From the NCBI RefSeq assembly GCF_001666835.1, contig NZ_LZJF01000148.1:1-52061 (forward strand): DNA of 52,061 bases, given 5' to 3'. Positions 9,306 through 17,213 of the stretch are shown here, piece by piece. Every line of letters starts with the position of its first letter. Positions within the stretch are counted from its first letter, which is position 1. This DNA is from Mycobacterium sp. E3251. GTDB taxonomy: Bacteria > Actinomycetota > Actinomycetes > Mycobacteriales > Mycobacteriaceae. The notes below the pieces were generated by a model. That model made no database searches. It had not been told where the DNA came from and worked only from the letters and a program-made list of their open reading frames with translations. A program made the translations under genes and the position numbers.

Positions 9306-10414
9306 GTCGAGCCCACCTCCGCGCGCCGCGAATCGGGGCTGGCCTTCTTCTCGGCGTACATCAGTTCGTCGGCGCGGGCCAGCAGTTCGTCCACGGTTGC
9401 GTGCTCGGCGACGGGTGCCTGGACCAGGCCGATGCTGGCCGAAAGGTGGTAGGGCCGCCCGCCGGTCTCGTTGAAGGAGCGGAACGCCTCGGCGAGCCGG
9501 TCTTTGACCGCCGCGGTCCCACTGTCGCTTTCGGTGACCATGACGCAGAATTCGTCACCGCCTAGGCGCGCGACGATGTCGGACTCGCGCCGCACGCTAC
9601 GCAGCACCTGGGCGACGTCTTTGATCAGGGCGTCGCCCGCATCGTGCCCCTGCTCGTCGTTGACCCGCTTCAGCCCGTCGACGTCCAGGAAGGCGAGCAC
9701 GCAGTTGTGCCCGAGGTGGTGCGCTCCGCGCAGCTTCTGCTCGGCCAGCAGATAGAAGCCGCGCCGATTGTTGAGCCCGGTCAGTTCGTCGGTGACGGAG
9801 AGCCGACTGATCTCCTCGTTGGCACTTTCCAGCGCAGCGGTGCGGTCGCGGACCCGCTGTTCGAGTTCGGCGTAGAGCTGGACGTTTTCCATGGCGATCG
9901 ACGTCGAATCGGCCAACGCCTGCAGCAGCCGGATCTCCTGCTCGGACGGCGGGTGCCGGTGGGCCCAGTAGTTGCCGATCGCGCCGATCGGTTCGAGCTT
10001 GCGGATCGGCACCATCACCAGGCTCTTGACGAACGTTGCGCGGTAAATCCCTTGCGGGATACGCGGATCCCGATAGATGTCCGGGATGATCGCCGCCTCG
10101 CGGTTGAGCATCGCCCAACCGCTGATGCACGCTTCGATGGGGAAGCGGCTGCCCTTCCACAGTGGGGCGATGGCGTCTTCGTCGGCGTAATAGCACTTGT
10201 CGTCGTCGCGCAGCACGAGCGTGGCTCCGTCACAGCCGGTGAGCTCGCGCGCCGACGACCGGACGATGCGCTGGATTTCGGACAGGCTGCGCGCCAACGA
10301 CAATTCCTGGACCGCCTCGAGCAGGCGCTCCATGCCGTCCACGTAGTCGTAGACGCCGAGCCGATCGGTGGCGGAGCAGCATGGCGCGGGCGCGGGGAGG
10401 CGCTCGGCGTCCAT
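9302..10414 (-). CDS. GAF-GGDEF diguanylate cyclase
   Basis: Predicted to synthesise cyclic di-GMP from two GTP. The 370-residue product has an N-terminal GAF-type sensor region (about residues 25-180), a short helical linker (about 180-205) and a GGDEF domain. The active-site motif is intact (GGDEF, 285-289), and the inhibitory I-site RESD (276-279) lies five residues before it, so product feedback is expected. No EAL domain or membrane helix is present. The start at 10414 follows ggaggt on the minus strand; an upstream in-frame methionine would read through the promoter region. The gene occupies the place of nadR and Rv0213c in M. tuberculosis, converges on pckG, and is divergent from fadD4. 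Confidence 0.93.
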   Translation of the reverse strand: MDAERLPAPAPCCSATDRLGVYDYVDGMERLLEAVQELSLARSLSEIQRIVRSSARELTGCDGATLVLRDDDKCYYADEDAIAPLWKGSRFPIEACISGWAMLNREAAIIPDIYRDPRIPQGIYRATFVKSLVMVPIRKLEPIGAIGNYWAHRHPPSEQEIRLLQALADSTSIAMENVQLYAELEQRVRDRTAALESANEEISRLSVTDELTGLNNRRGFYLLAEQKLRGAHHLGHNCVLAFLDVDGLKRVNDEQGHDAGDALIKDVAQVLRSVRRESDIVARLGGDEFCVMVTESDSGTAAVKDRLAEAFRSFNETGGRPYHLSASIGLVQAPVAEHATVDELLARADELMYAEKKASPDSRRAEVGST

Positions 10415-10532
10415 GCACACCTCCGTAGGAGACCGGCCGGGGTGTGAGGCCGGCGTCGTCACGGCACGGTACCTTACCCGGATCGGGGCCGCACCTGCGC
10501 CGATCCGGTCGATCGGTCCGGCGGCCACGACC

Positions 10533-10550
10533 ACTTGACACCCGTCAAGT
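10533..10550. promoter_or_regulatory. palindromic operator upstream of fadD4
   Basis: ACTTGAC-accc-GTCAAGT, a perfect 7-bp inverted repeat with a 4-base spacer. It lies 23 bases before the fadD4 ATG, in the interval divergent from the GGDEF gene. It contains a TTGACA (10535-10540) that could serve as a -35 box, with TACAGT at 10561-10566 as a weak -10 at a long 20-base spacing. The geometry is typical of a TetR-type operator. The cognate regulator is not identifiable here. Confidence 0.6.
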
Positions 10551-10572
10551 TTTTCGGCGGTACAGTCTGCGC

Positions 10573-12090
10573 ATGCAGATTCGCGAGTACCTCGGCGCCG
10601 GTAAGCCCGCCGTCATTCTTCACCCGTCCGGAACGGTCATCACCTTCGACGAGCTGGAGGCGCGGGCCAACCGGCTGGCGCACTATTTCCGGCGGGCCGG
10701 CCTCGTCGAGGGCGACGCCGTCGCGATCCTGATGGAGAACAACGAACACATGCACGCGGTCATGTGGGCGGCGCGCCGCAGCGGTCTGTACTACGTCCCG
10801 ATCAACACCCACCTGACCGCGGCCGAGGCCGCCTACATCGTCGACAACAGTGCCGCCAAGGCGATCATCGGATCGGCGGCGCTGCGCAAGACGTGTGAGA
10901 ACCTGGCCGAGCATCTTCCCGGGGGCCTGCCCGAGCTGCTGCTGATCGCGGATGACGATCTCGATGGCTGGCAGCGCTACCCCGAATGCGTTGCGGGCGA
11001 GCCGGACACCCCGATCGACGATGAACGCGAGGGCGATCTGCTGCAGTATTCGTCGGGCACCACCGGCCGGCCCAAGGGCATCAAACGCGAACTGCCCCAC
11101 GTGCCGCCGTCCGAGGCGCCCGGCATGATGTCGGCCCTGGTCAGCTTCTGGATGAACCCGGACTCGATCTATCTGAGCCCGGCGCCGCTTTATCACACCG
11201 CCCCGTCGGTGTGGTCGATGAGCGCGCAGGCCGGCGGGGTCACCACGGTGGTCATGGAGAAATTCGATCCCGAAGGCTGCCTCGACGCGATCCAGCGGCA
11301 CCGCGTCACGCACGGCCAGTTCGTCCCGGCGATGTTCACCCGAATGCTGAAACTTCCCGAGGCGGTGCGTAATTCGTACGACCTGTCCAGTCTGCAACGG
11401 GTGATGCACGCGGCGGCGCCGTGCCCGGTGGAGATCAAGAAGCAGATGATGGACTGGTGGGGGCCGATCGTCGACGAGTACTACGCCTCCTCCGAGGCGA
11501 TCGGGTCGACGCTGATCAGCGCCGAGGAGTGGCTGGCGCATCCTGGCTCGGTCGGCAAGCCGATGGCCTGTGAGATCCACATCCTGGACGAGAACGGGAA
11601 CGAGCTGCCGCCGGGCCATCCCGGCGAGATCTACTTCGCGGGCGGCTACAGCTTCGAATACCTCAACGATGACGCGAAAACCGCTGCGTCCCGGGACAAG
11701 CGCGGGTGGACGACGGTCGGCGACATCGGCTACGTCGACGACGAGGGCTACCTCTACCTCACCGACCGGCGCCACCACATGATCATCTCGGGCGGGGTGA
11801 ACATCTACCCGCAGGAAACCGAGAACCTTCTGGTCACACACCCGAAGGTGTTGGACGCGGCGGTGTTCGGCGTCCCCGACGACGAGATGGGGCAGCGGGT
11901 GCTGGCGGCCGTGCAGACCGTCGACCCGGCCGACGCCACCGACGAGTTCGCCGACGAGCTGATGACGTGGTTGCGAGACCGCTTGGCGCACTACAAGTGT
12001 CCGCGCTCGATCGCGTTCGAGGCGCAGTTGCCGCGCACCGACACCGGCAAGCTCTACAAGAACGGGCTGATCGAGAAATACTCGGTGTGA
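10573..12090 (+). CDS. fadD4: fatty-acid CoA ligase FadD4-type
   Basis: Class I adenylate-forming enzyme expected to activate a carboxylic acid as acyl-AMP and transfer it to CoA. The 505-residue product has the ATP-binding loop YSSGTTGRPKG (about 159-169). The hinge region GDIGYVDDEGYLYLTDRR is followed by IISGGVNIYPQE, and the C-terminal lysine is in TDTGKLYKNG. The ATG at 10573 follows the palindromic promoter region; an in-frame extension to 10444 would run through that promoter and was not used. It forms a unit with the crotonase that begins three bases after its stop. Position next to fadE3 and the Rv0216 homologue matches Rv0214. Chain-length preference cannot be read from sequence. 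Confidence 0.93.
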   Translation: MQIREYLGAGKPAVILHPSGTVITFDELEARANRLAHYFRRAGLVEGDAVAILMENNEHMHAVMWAARRSGLYYVPINTHLTAAEAAYIVDNSAAKAIIGSAALRKTCENLAEHLPGGLPELLLIADDDLDGWQRYPECVAGEPDTPIDDEREGDLLQYSSGTTGRPKGIKRELPHVPPSEAPGMMSALVSFWMNPDSIYLSPAPLYHTAPSVWSMSAQAGGVTTVVMEKFDPEGCLDAIQRHRVTHGQFVPAMFTRMLKLPEAVRNSYDLSSLQRVMHAAAPCPVEIKKQMMDWWGPIVDEYYASSEAIGSTLISAEEWLAHPGSVGKPMACEIHILDENGNELPPGHPGEIYFAGGYSFEYLNDDAKTAASRDKRGWTTVGDIGYVDDEGYLYLTDRRHHMIISGGVNIYPQETENLLVTHPKVLDAAVFGVPDDEMGQRVLAAVQTVDPADATDEFADELMTWLRDRLAHYKCPRSIAFEAQLPRTDTGKLYKNGLIEKYSV

Positions 12091-12093
12091 CCC

Positions 12094-13041
12094 ATGCTCC
12101 GGGTGCTGGACCTGTCGAGCCCCCCGGATGCCGGCCCGGCATCCCCGCCGGGGGTGATCCTGGCCCATGGCGCGGCCGCCGACCTCGCCCGCTGCGAATC
12201 ATGGCTTCAGGTGGCGACTTTCACGCTGACCGAGGACCGCTGTGACGACCGCCGGGTGGTCACCGTCGATTCGGTGCCCGGCGCGTTGGCCGAGCTGACC
12301 GCGCGCTGCCGGCGCTGGCCGCAGGCCAGCAGCGTCTGTGACGACGTGTTGCGCGGGGTCGACGCGGGCGGGCCCGCGCTACCGGCGGTGGTGACCGAGT
12401 CGCTGGCCTACTCGACTCTGCAGGCGGGTCCCGAGTTCGCGCGTTGGCTGCAAGAACGCGGTCCGGCCAGCGTGCCCGACATCGCCGAGCCGGTGCGGAC
12501 CCACCGCGACGGGGACACGCTGCGTATCGCGTTCAACCGCCCGCAACGCCACAACGCGTTTTCCACCGACGCCCGGGCCGCGCTGCTGGAGGCCCTGACG
12601 GTCGCGCAACTCGACCCGTCGGTGACCGGGATTGTGTTGAGCGGCAACGGACCGTCGTTCTGCAGCGGTGGCGACCTCGCCGAATTCGGCACCTTCGCCG
12701 ACCCGGCGAGCGCGCACCTGGCCCGCACCCGGCACAGTCCGGCCCTGGCGCTCGATGCGCTGACCGCCCGGCTCGGCCGCGCCTGCCGGGCGGAGGTGCA
12801 CGGCCGCGTGCTGGGCAGCGGGCTGGAGATGGCGGCGTTCTGCGGATGGGTGACCGCGCGCGACGATGCGGTGTTCGGGCTACCCGAACTTCAGCTGGGG
12901 CTGATACCCGGCGCAGGCGGGACGCTCAGCGTCACCCGCCGGATCGGCCGGTGGCGCACCGCCTATCTCGTGCTGTCCGGCCGCACCATCGACGTCGGCA
13001 CCGCGCTGGCCTGGGGCCTGGTCGACGCTGCTGACGCCTAA
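12094..13041 (+). CDS. enoyl-CoA hydratase/isomerase family protein with N-terminal extension
   Basis: A 315-residue protein whose C-terminal ~180 residues form a crotonase domain. SFCSGGDLAEFG provides the oxyanion-hole strand, GSGLEMAAF the second, and GLPELQLGLIPGAGGT carries the glutamate typical of hydratases. The first ~135 residues are not crotonase; they are Ala/Arg/Asp-rich with several Cys and have no domain I recognise. Translation is probably coupled to fadD4, three bases upstream. The pair suggests CoA activation followed by hydration or isomerisation of the same acid. It has no counterpart at this position in M. tuberculosis as I recall that gene order. It converges with the CD225 protein 7 bp away. 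Confidence 0.88.
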   Translation: MLRVLDLSSPPDAGPASPPGVILAHGAAADLARCESWLQVATFTLTEDRCDDRRVVTVDSVPGALAELTARCRRWPQASSVCDDVLRGVDAGGPALPAVVTESLAYSTLQAGPEFARWLQERGPASVPDIAEPVRTHRDGDTLRIAFNRPQRHNAFSTDARAALLEALTVAQLDPSVTGIVLSGNGPSFCSGGDLAEFGTFADPASAHLARTRHSPALALDALTARLGRACRAEVHGRVLGSGLEMAAFCGWVTARDDAVFGLPELQLGLIPGAGGTLSVTRRIGRWRTAYLVLSGRTIDVGTALAWGLVDAADA

Positions 13042-13048
13042 AGCCTTG

Positions 13049-13492
13049 TCAGAAGCCGGAATACGTGGTGGTTGTGGTCGACGGCATATTCGAGACGGCG
13101 ATCACGCCGATGGCGACGTAGAGGATCGCCATGATCACCGCGAACACCGCGCCGACGACGGCGCCGATGATGGCCCACTTCTTGGCGTTGTTGGCGGCCT
13201 CCTGCGCCTCGGCGTACCGCCCCTGGGCCCACAGTCCGGACACCTTGGTGGAGTAGACGATCGACACGATTCCGATCGGCAGGCAGCACAGCACGGTGCA
13301 CAGGATGGCCCAGACGAGGTAGTTCTCCGGCTCCGGCTGGCCCGGCCAGCCCGGCTGCGGTGGCTGCCAACCCGGTTGCTGGCCCGGCCAACCCGGCTGC
13401 TGGCCCTGCCAAGGCGGCGGCTGTCCCTGCCATTCCGGCTGCTGACCCTGCCATTCCGGTGAGCCTTCGTAGGGCCCTGGGGGATAACTCAT
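13049..13492 (-). CDS. CD225/dispanin-family membrane protein with Trp-Gln-Gly repeats
   Basis: A 147-residue membrane protein. The first ~55 residues are a low-complexity run of short repeats such as EWQGQQP, PPWQGQQP and PGWPGQQP. A CD225-type module follows: a hydrophobic helix (NYLVWAILCTVLCCLPIG), the loop IVYSTKVSGLWAQG, an Ala-rich helix (EAQEAANNAKKW) and a second membrane helix, then a Thr-rich end. The start MSYPPGPYEG at 13492 is the usual start of such mycobacterial proteins; the frame stays open further upstream but loses coding character. Function is unknown. The family is widespread in actinobacteria and the repeat-rich N-terminus is probably cytoplasmic and sticky. Confidence 0.88.
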   Translation of the reverse strand: MSYPPGPYEGSPEWQGQQPEWQGQPPPWQGQQPGWPGQQPGWQPPQPGWPGQPEPENYLVWAILCTVLCCLPIGIVSIVYSTKVSGLWAQGRYAEAQEAANNAKKWAIIGAVVGAVFAVIMAILYVAIGVIAVSNMPSTTTTTYSGF

Positions 13493-13604
13493 GGCAGCCG
13501 ACTTTCTTTCGTCGCAGTAACTTTTAATTCCGCGCAGCTTTGCTGAGAAGTCAGGCAAGGATACAGCACACGCCGACGTCAAGCCCGCACATTCGGTCTC
13601 GCGC

Positions 13605-14765
13605 TCAGATGCCGCCCCGTGCGACCAACTGCCCGGCGATGACATTGCGTTGAATCTCGTTGGTGCCCTCGCCGACGATCATCAGGGGCGCGTCGCGGAA
13701 GTAGCGTTCCACGTCGTATTCGCACGAGTAGCCGTAGCCGCCGTGAATTCGCACGGCGTTCAAAGCGATCTCCATCGCCACTTCGGAGGCGAACAGTTTG
13801 GCCATCCCGGCTTCCATGTCGCAGCGCTCGCCGCTGTCGTAGCGCTCGGCGGCGTAGCGGGTGAGCTGACGGGCGGCGGTCAGTTTGGTCGCCATGTCGG
13901 CCAGGTAATTGCCCACCGACTGATGCTTCCAAATCGGCCGGCCGAAGCTTTCCCGTTGCTGCGCGTAGGCCAGCGCGTCCTCGAGCGCCGCCGTGCCGAC
14001 ACCCAGCGCCCGGGCGGCCACCTGGATGCGGCCCGTTTCGAGGCCCTTCATCATCTGCGAAAAGCCTTCGCCCATCGCGCCGCCCAGCACCGCCGACTCG
14101 GGTGCCACGAAGTTGTCGAAGGACAGCTCGCAGGATTCGACGCCCTTGTAACCCAGCTTGGGCAGGTCCCGGGACACCGTGAGGCCGGGGCCGTGCTCGA
14201 CGAGCACGATCGAGATGCCCCGGTGGCGGGGCGTGGCATTCGGATCGGTCTTGCACAGCAGCGCGATCAGCCCCGACCGCCGCGCGTTGCTGATCCAGGT
14301 CTTCGAGCCGTTGATCCGCAGGCCGCCAGGGGCGCCGTCCGCGCCCGCAAAAGGCACAGCCGTCGTCGTCATGTTCTGCAGGTCCGAGCCGCCGCCCGGT
14401 TCGGTCAACGCCATCGTGGCACGCAGTTCCCCGGACGCCATCACCGGCAGGTAGGCCCGCTTTTGCTCCTCGGTGCCGAACAGGGCCAGCAGCTTGGCCA
14501 CCACGGTGTGCCCGCCCATCGCGCCGGCCAGGCTCATCCAGCCGCGGGCCAGCTCCTCGGTGACCCTGACGTAGCACGGCATGGACACCGGCGACCCGCC
14601 GTATTCCTCCGGAATGGCCAGGCCATAGATGCCGATCCGCTTCATCTGCTCGATCCACGCCTCGGGATAGGTGTTGGCGTGCTCGACCTCGCGGACGGTC
14701 GGCTTGACGTCGCGGTCGATGAACGCCCGCACCGTGGCCACCAACATGTCCTCTTCGTCAGTCAC
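13605..14765 (-). CDS. fadE3: acyl-CoA dehydrogenase FadE3-type
   Basis: FAD-dependent alpha,beta-dehydrogenation of an acyl-CoA in beta-oxidation. The 386-residue product shows the family order: an N-terminal helical domain, the FAD/substrate segment MALTEPGGGSDL, a middle beta domain (INGSKTWISNA), and a C-terminal helical domain with YAQQRESFGRPI and the region GEGTNEIQRNVI containing the expected catalytic glutamate. Position beside fadD4 and the Rv0216 homologue matches Rv0215c. It is transcribed away from the Rv0216-type gene across a 222-bp interval that contains a tandem repeat, which could affect its promoter. Confidence 0.95.
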   Translation of the reverse strand: MTDEEDMLVATVRAFIDRDVKPTVREVEHANTYPEAWIEQMKRIGIYGLAIPEEYGGSPVSMPCYVRVTEELARGWMSLAGAMGGHTVVAKLLALFGTEEQKRAYLPVMASGELRATMALTEPGGGSDLQNMTTTAVPFAGADGAPGGLRINGSKTWISNARRSGLIALLCKTDPNATPRHRGISIVLVEHGPGLTVSRDLPKLGYKGVESCELSFDNFVAPESAVLGGAMGEGFSQMMKGLETGRIQVAARALGVGTAALEDALAYAQQRESFGRPIWKHQSVGNYLADMATKLTAARQLTRYAAERYDSGERCDMEAGMAKLFASEVAMEIALNAVRIHGGYGYSCEYDVERYFRDAPLMIVGEGTNEIQRNVIAGQLVARGGI

Positions 14766-14789
14766 CTGCTATCACCCTCCAGCGTCGAT

Positions 14790-14946
14790 GGTGGCGATCC
14801 GCTTCGCCCGGCTTCGCCGCGCTCACGATCACCACGCAGTTGTTGGTGGCGACCCGCTTCGCCCGGCTTCGCCGCGCTCGCGATCGCCACGCAGTTGTTG
14901 GTGGCGACCCGCTTCGCCCGGCTTCGCCGCGCTCGCGATCACCACG
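14790..14946. repeat. three-copy 55-bp tandem repeat, MIRU/VNTR-like
   Basis: Units begin at 14790, 14845 and 14900. Each starts ggtggcgacccgcttcgccc and runs through cggcttcgccgcgctcgcgatcaccacgcagttgtt. Copies differ only by single substitutions (for example gatccg versus gacccg, and cgatcacc versus cgatcgcc), and the third copy loses the pattern after accacg at 14946. Period, GC content and intergenic placement resemble mycobacterial interspersed repetitive units used for strain typing. It fills most of the divergent interval between fadE3 and the Rv0216 homologue, so copy number could change promoter spacing. Confidence 0.85.
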
Positions 14947-14987
14947 AGGTTGACCCTCGATTCCACACCCTGCCAGCATGTGGCGTT

Positions 14988-16004
14988 GTGACTAGTGACG
15001 GGTATGCGGGAATCCGCCCCGGCGGGCCGTACTTCGACGACCTCTCGGTCGGCCAGGTCTTCGACTGGGCGCCGGCTGCGACGCTGTCCTCGGGGCTGGC
15101 GGCGGCGCACCAGGCGATCGTGGGCGACCGGCTGCGCCTGGCGTGCGATGCCGTGCTGTGCACCGCCGTGACCGGCGTGCCGGGACCGCTGGCGCACCCG
15201 GCGCTGGTGTGCGACGTCGCGATCGGCCAGTCCACGCCGGCCACCCAGCGGGTCAAGGCCAACCTGTTCTACCGCGGCCTTACGTTTCACCGGTTCCCCG
15301 TCATCGGCGACACCATCTACACCCGCACGGAAGTGGTTGGGCTGCGGGCCAATTCGCCCAAGCCGGGCCGGGCGCCGACAGGGCTGGCGGCGCTGCGGAT
15401 GATCACGATCGACCAGGCCGATCGGCTGGTCCTCGACTTCTACCGGTGCGCCATGCTGCCCGCGAGCCCGGGCTGGGACCCCGGCGCGGGGCCCGCCGAC
15501 GACCTGTCGGCGATAGGCGCCGACATACCGGGGCCCGCCCATGATCCGACCGCGCACTGGGACGGCGAGGTGTTCCGGACCAAGGTGCCCGGTCCGCACT
15601 TTCACCCCGACCTGGCCGGTGCGGTGCTGCACAGCACGGCCGACGTGGTCAGCAGCGCACCCGAGCTGGCCCGGCTGACCATGAATATCGCTGCCACTCA
15701 CCACGATTCGCGGGTCAGCGGGCGCAGGCTGGTCTATGGCGGGCATACCATCGGGCTGGCACTCGCGCAGGCGAGCAGGCTGCTGCCCAACCTCGCAACG
15801 GTGCTGGGCTGGCAGTCCTGCGACCACACCGGTCCCGTCCACGAGGGCGACACCCTCTACAGCGAATTGCAGGTCGAGTCCGCCGCGCCGACCGGCCAGG
15901 GGGGCGTGCTGGGGCTGCGGGCACTGGTCTACGCCGCGAGCGACGTCGCGGGTGAACCCGACCGCGCGGTGCTGGACTGGCGATTCAGCGCGCTGCAGTT
16001 TTAG
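14988..16004 (+). CDS. double-hotdog (R)-hydratase-like protein, Rv0216 family
   Basis: A 338-residue protein with two MaoC/hotdog-type halves, related to (R)-specific enoyl-CoA hydratases. The first half includes GPYFDDLSVGQVFDW and IGQSTPATQRVKANL; the second contains SGRRLVYGGHTIGLALA, the segment with the hydratase signature, and ends in VLDWRFSAL. The GTG at 14988 gives a length close to the M. tuberculosis homologue. The frame is open much further upstream, but that stretch is antisense to fadE3 and repeat DNA. Its place beside fadE3, fadD4 and a CaiB-like gene suggests an acyl-CoA modification route. The physiological substrate is unknown. Confidence 0.9.
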   Translation: MTSDGYAGIRPGGPYFDDLSVGQVFDWAPAATLSSGLAAAHQAIVGDRLRLACDAVLCTAVTGVPGPLAHPALVCDVAIGQSTPATQRVKANLFYRGLTFHRFPVIGDTIYTRTEVVGLRANSPKPGRAPTGLAALRMITIDQADRLVLDFYRCAMLPASPGWDPGAGPADDLSAIGADIPGPAHDPTAHWDGEVFRTKVPGPHFHPDLAGAVLHSTADVVSSAPELARLTMNIAATHHDSRVSGRRLVYGGHTIGLALAQASRLLPNLATVLGWQSCDHTGPVHEGDTLYSELQVESAAPTGQGGVLGLRALVYAASDVAGEPDRAVLDWRFSALQF

Positions 16005-16022
16005 CGGCGCAACACGAGCACA

Positions 16023-17213
16023 ATGGGGGACGTGAGCTCGGCTACGTCGATGTGGGGGAGCAGCGGGCTGGCCTATCTGACCGGCCTGCCGGACGGGCCG
16101 CCCGACTTCTCCCGCGCGAACGTGCTGACCCACGCCCGGCGGGTGGCCGCGGCCGTCGCAGAGCGCTGGGGCATCACCGTCGATGCCACCGGCCTGCTGG
16201 CCGGGCGGGCCGCGCTGCTGGGCCTGACCCGCGGCGGCCGGCTGTCCGCCGGTGGGGCCACCCGGCTGTTGGCCGCCGCCGACGGCTGGTGTGCGATCAC
16301 GCTGTCGCGCCCCGACGACGCCGCCGCCGTTCCCGCGCTGGTGCAGACCGATGAGATCGCCTGCGAGCCGTGGCCGGCGTTGCGGCACTGGGCCACAACG
16401 CAACCGGTCCGCGCTATCGTCGAGCGGGCGACGCTGCTCGACATCCCCGCGGCGGGTCTGGGTGAAGCGACGGCCGCCGCGCCGCGAACACGGCCGTGGG
16501 GCGGCCGCGGACCGGCGCGCGCCGTCGCGGGGTTACTGGTCGCCGACCTCTCCTCCATGTGGGCGGGCCCCCTGTGCGGCCAGCTGCTGGCGTGCGCCGG
16601 CGCTACCGTCGTCAAGGTCGAGAGCCCGCGCCGCCCGGACGGTACCCGCGGCGGAAACCCGGCGTTTTTCGACTGGATGAACGGTCAAAAGCTCTCGTAC
16701 TGTGTCGATTTCGACGCCCAGGCCGCCGAATTGCGTGAGTTGCTCACCGCCGCCGATGTGGTGATCGAGGGCTCGCGCCCCGCGGCGCTGACGCGGCGCC
16801 GGCTGGGACCCGACGATCTTTCGCCGGGGAGGGGCCGAATCTGGTTGCGCATCACAGGATATGCCGACGGCAGGCCGGCGTTCGGCGATGACGCGGCGGT
16901 GGGCGGCGGCCTGGTCGGCGTCGCCGCCGACGGACCGGTGTTCTGCGGCGACGCCATCGCCGATCCGCTGACGGGGCTGGAGGCCGCTCGGGCCGTCGCC
17001 GAATCGCTGGGCCGCGGTGGCGGCGAGCTGGTCGAGGTCTCGATGGCCGCCGTCGCCGCCGGTTATGCGGCGCTGCCGACCCAAGCGTCGCTCTCGGATC
17101 TGCCCGCCCCGCCCCCGCGGGTTCCGCCGCCGGGCCGGCCCGCGGCGCGGCTGGGCGCCGACAACCGGGCTGTGCGCGCAATGGTGTACGAACGAGGTTG
17201 CGCGCCATGTTGA
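16023..17213 (+). CDS. class III CoA-transferase (CaiB)-like protein, rearranged domains
   Basis: A 396-residue protein related to family III CoA-transferases. The canonical N-terminal CaiB strand (VADLSSMWAGPLCGQLL then GATVVKVESP) begins only at about residue 170. It is followed by FFDWMNGQKLSYCVDF and CGDAIADPLTGLEAA, whose Asp fits the catalytic position. The first ~165 residues look like the later, C-terminal part of a CaiB domain, and the normal C-terminal half is missing after about residue 350. This is either a fragment of a double-CaiB protein or a permuted form; activity is uncertain. Its stop overlaps the start of the amidohydrolase by seven bases, so the two are coupled. Confidence 0.8.
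   Translation: MGDVSSATSMWGSSGLAYLTGLPDGPPDFSRANVLTHARRVAAAVAERWGITVDATGLLAGRAALLGLTRGGRLSAGGATRLLAAADGWCAITLSRPDDAAAVPALVQTDEIACEPWPALRHWATTQPVRAIVERATLLDIPAAGLGEATAAAPRTRPWGGRGPARAVAGLLVADLSSMWAGPLCGQLLACAGATVVKVESPRRPDGTRGGNPAFFDWMNGQKLSYCVDFDAQAAELRELLTAADVVIEGSRPAALTRRRLGPDDLSPGRGRIWLRITGYADGRPAFGDDAAVGGGLVGVAADGPVFCGDAIADPLTGLEAARAVAESLGRGGGELVEVSMAAVAAGYAALPTQASLSDLPAPPPRVPPPGRPAARLGADNRAVRAMVYERGCAPC

Noticed and set aside
13049..13492. Extended start of the CD225 protein to 13645
   Set aside because: The extra 51 codons have no coding character and overlap the end of fadE3.
14790..14946. CRISPR-like array
   Set aside because: Copies are directly adjacent with no unique spacers and no cas genes nearby; it is a tandem repeat.
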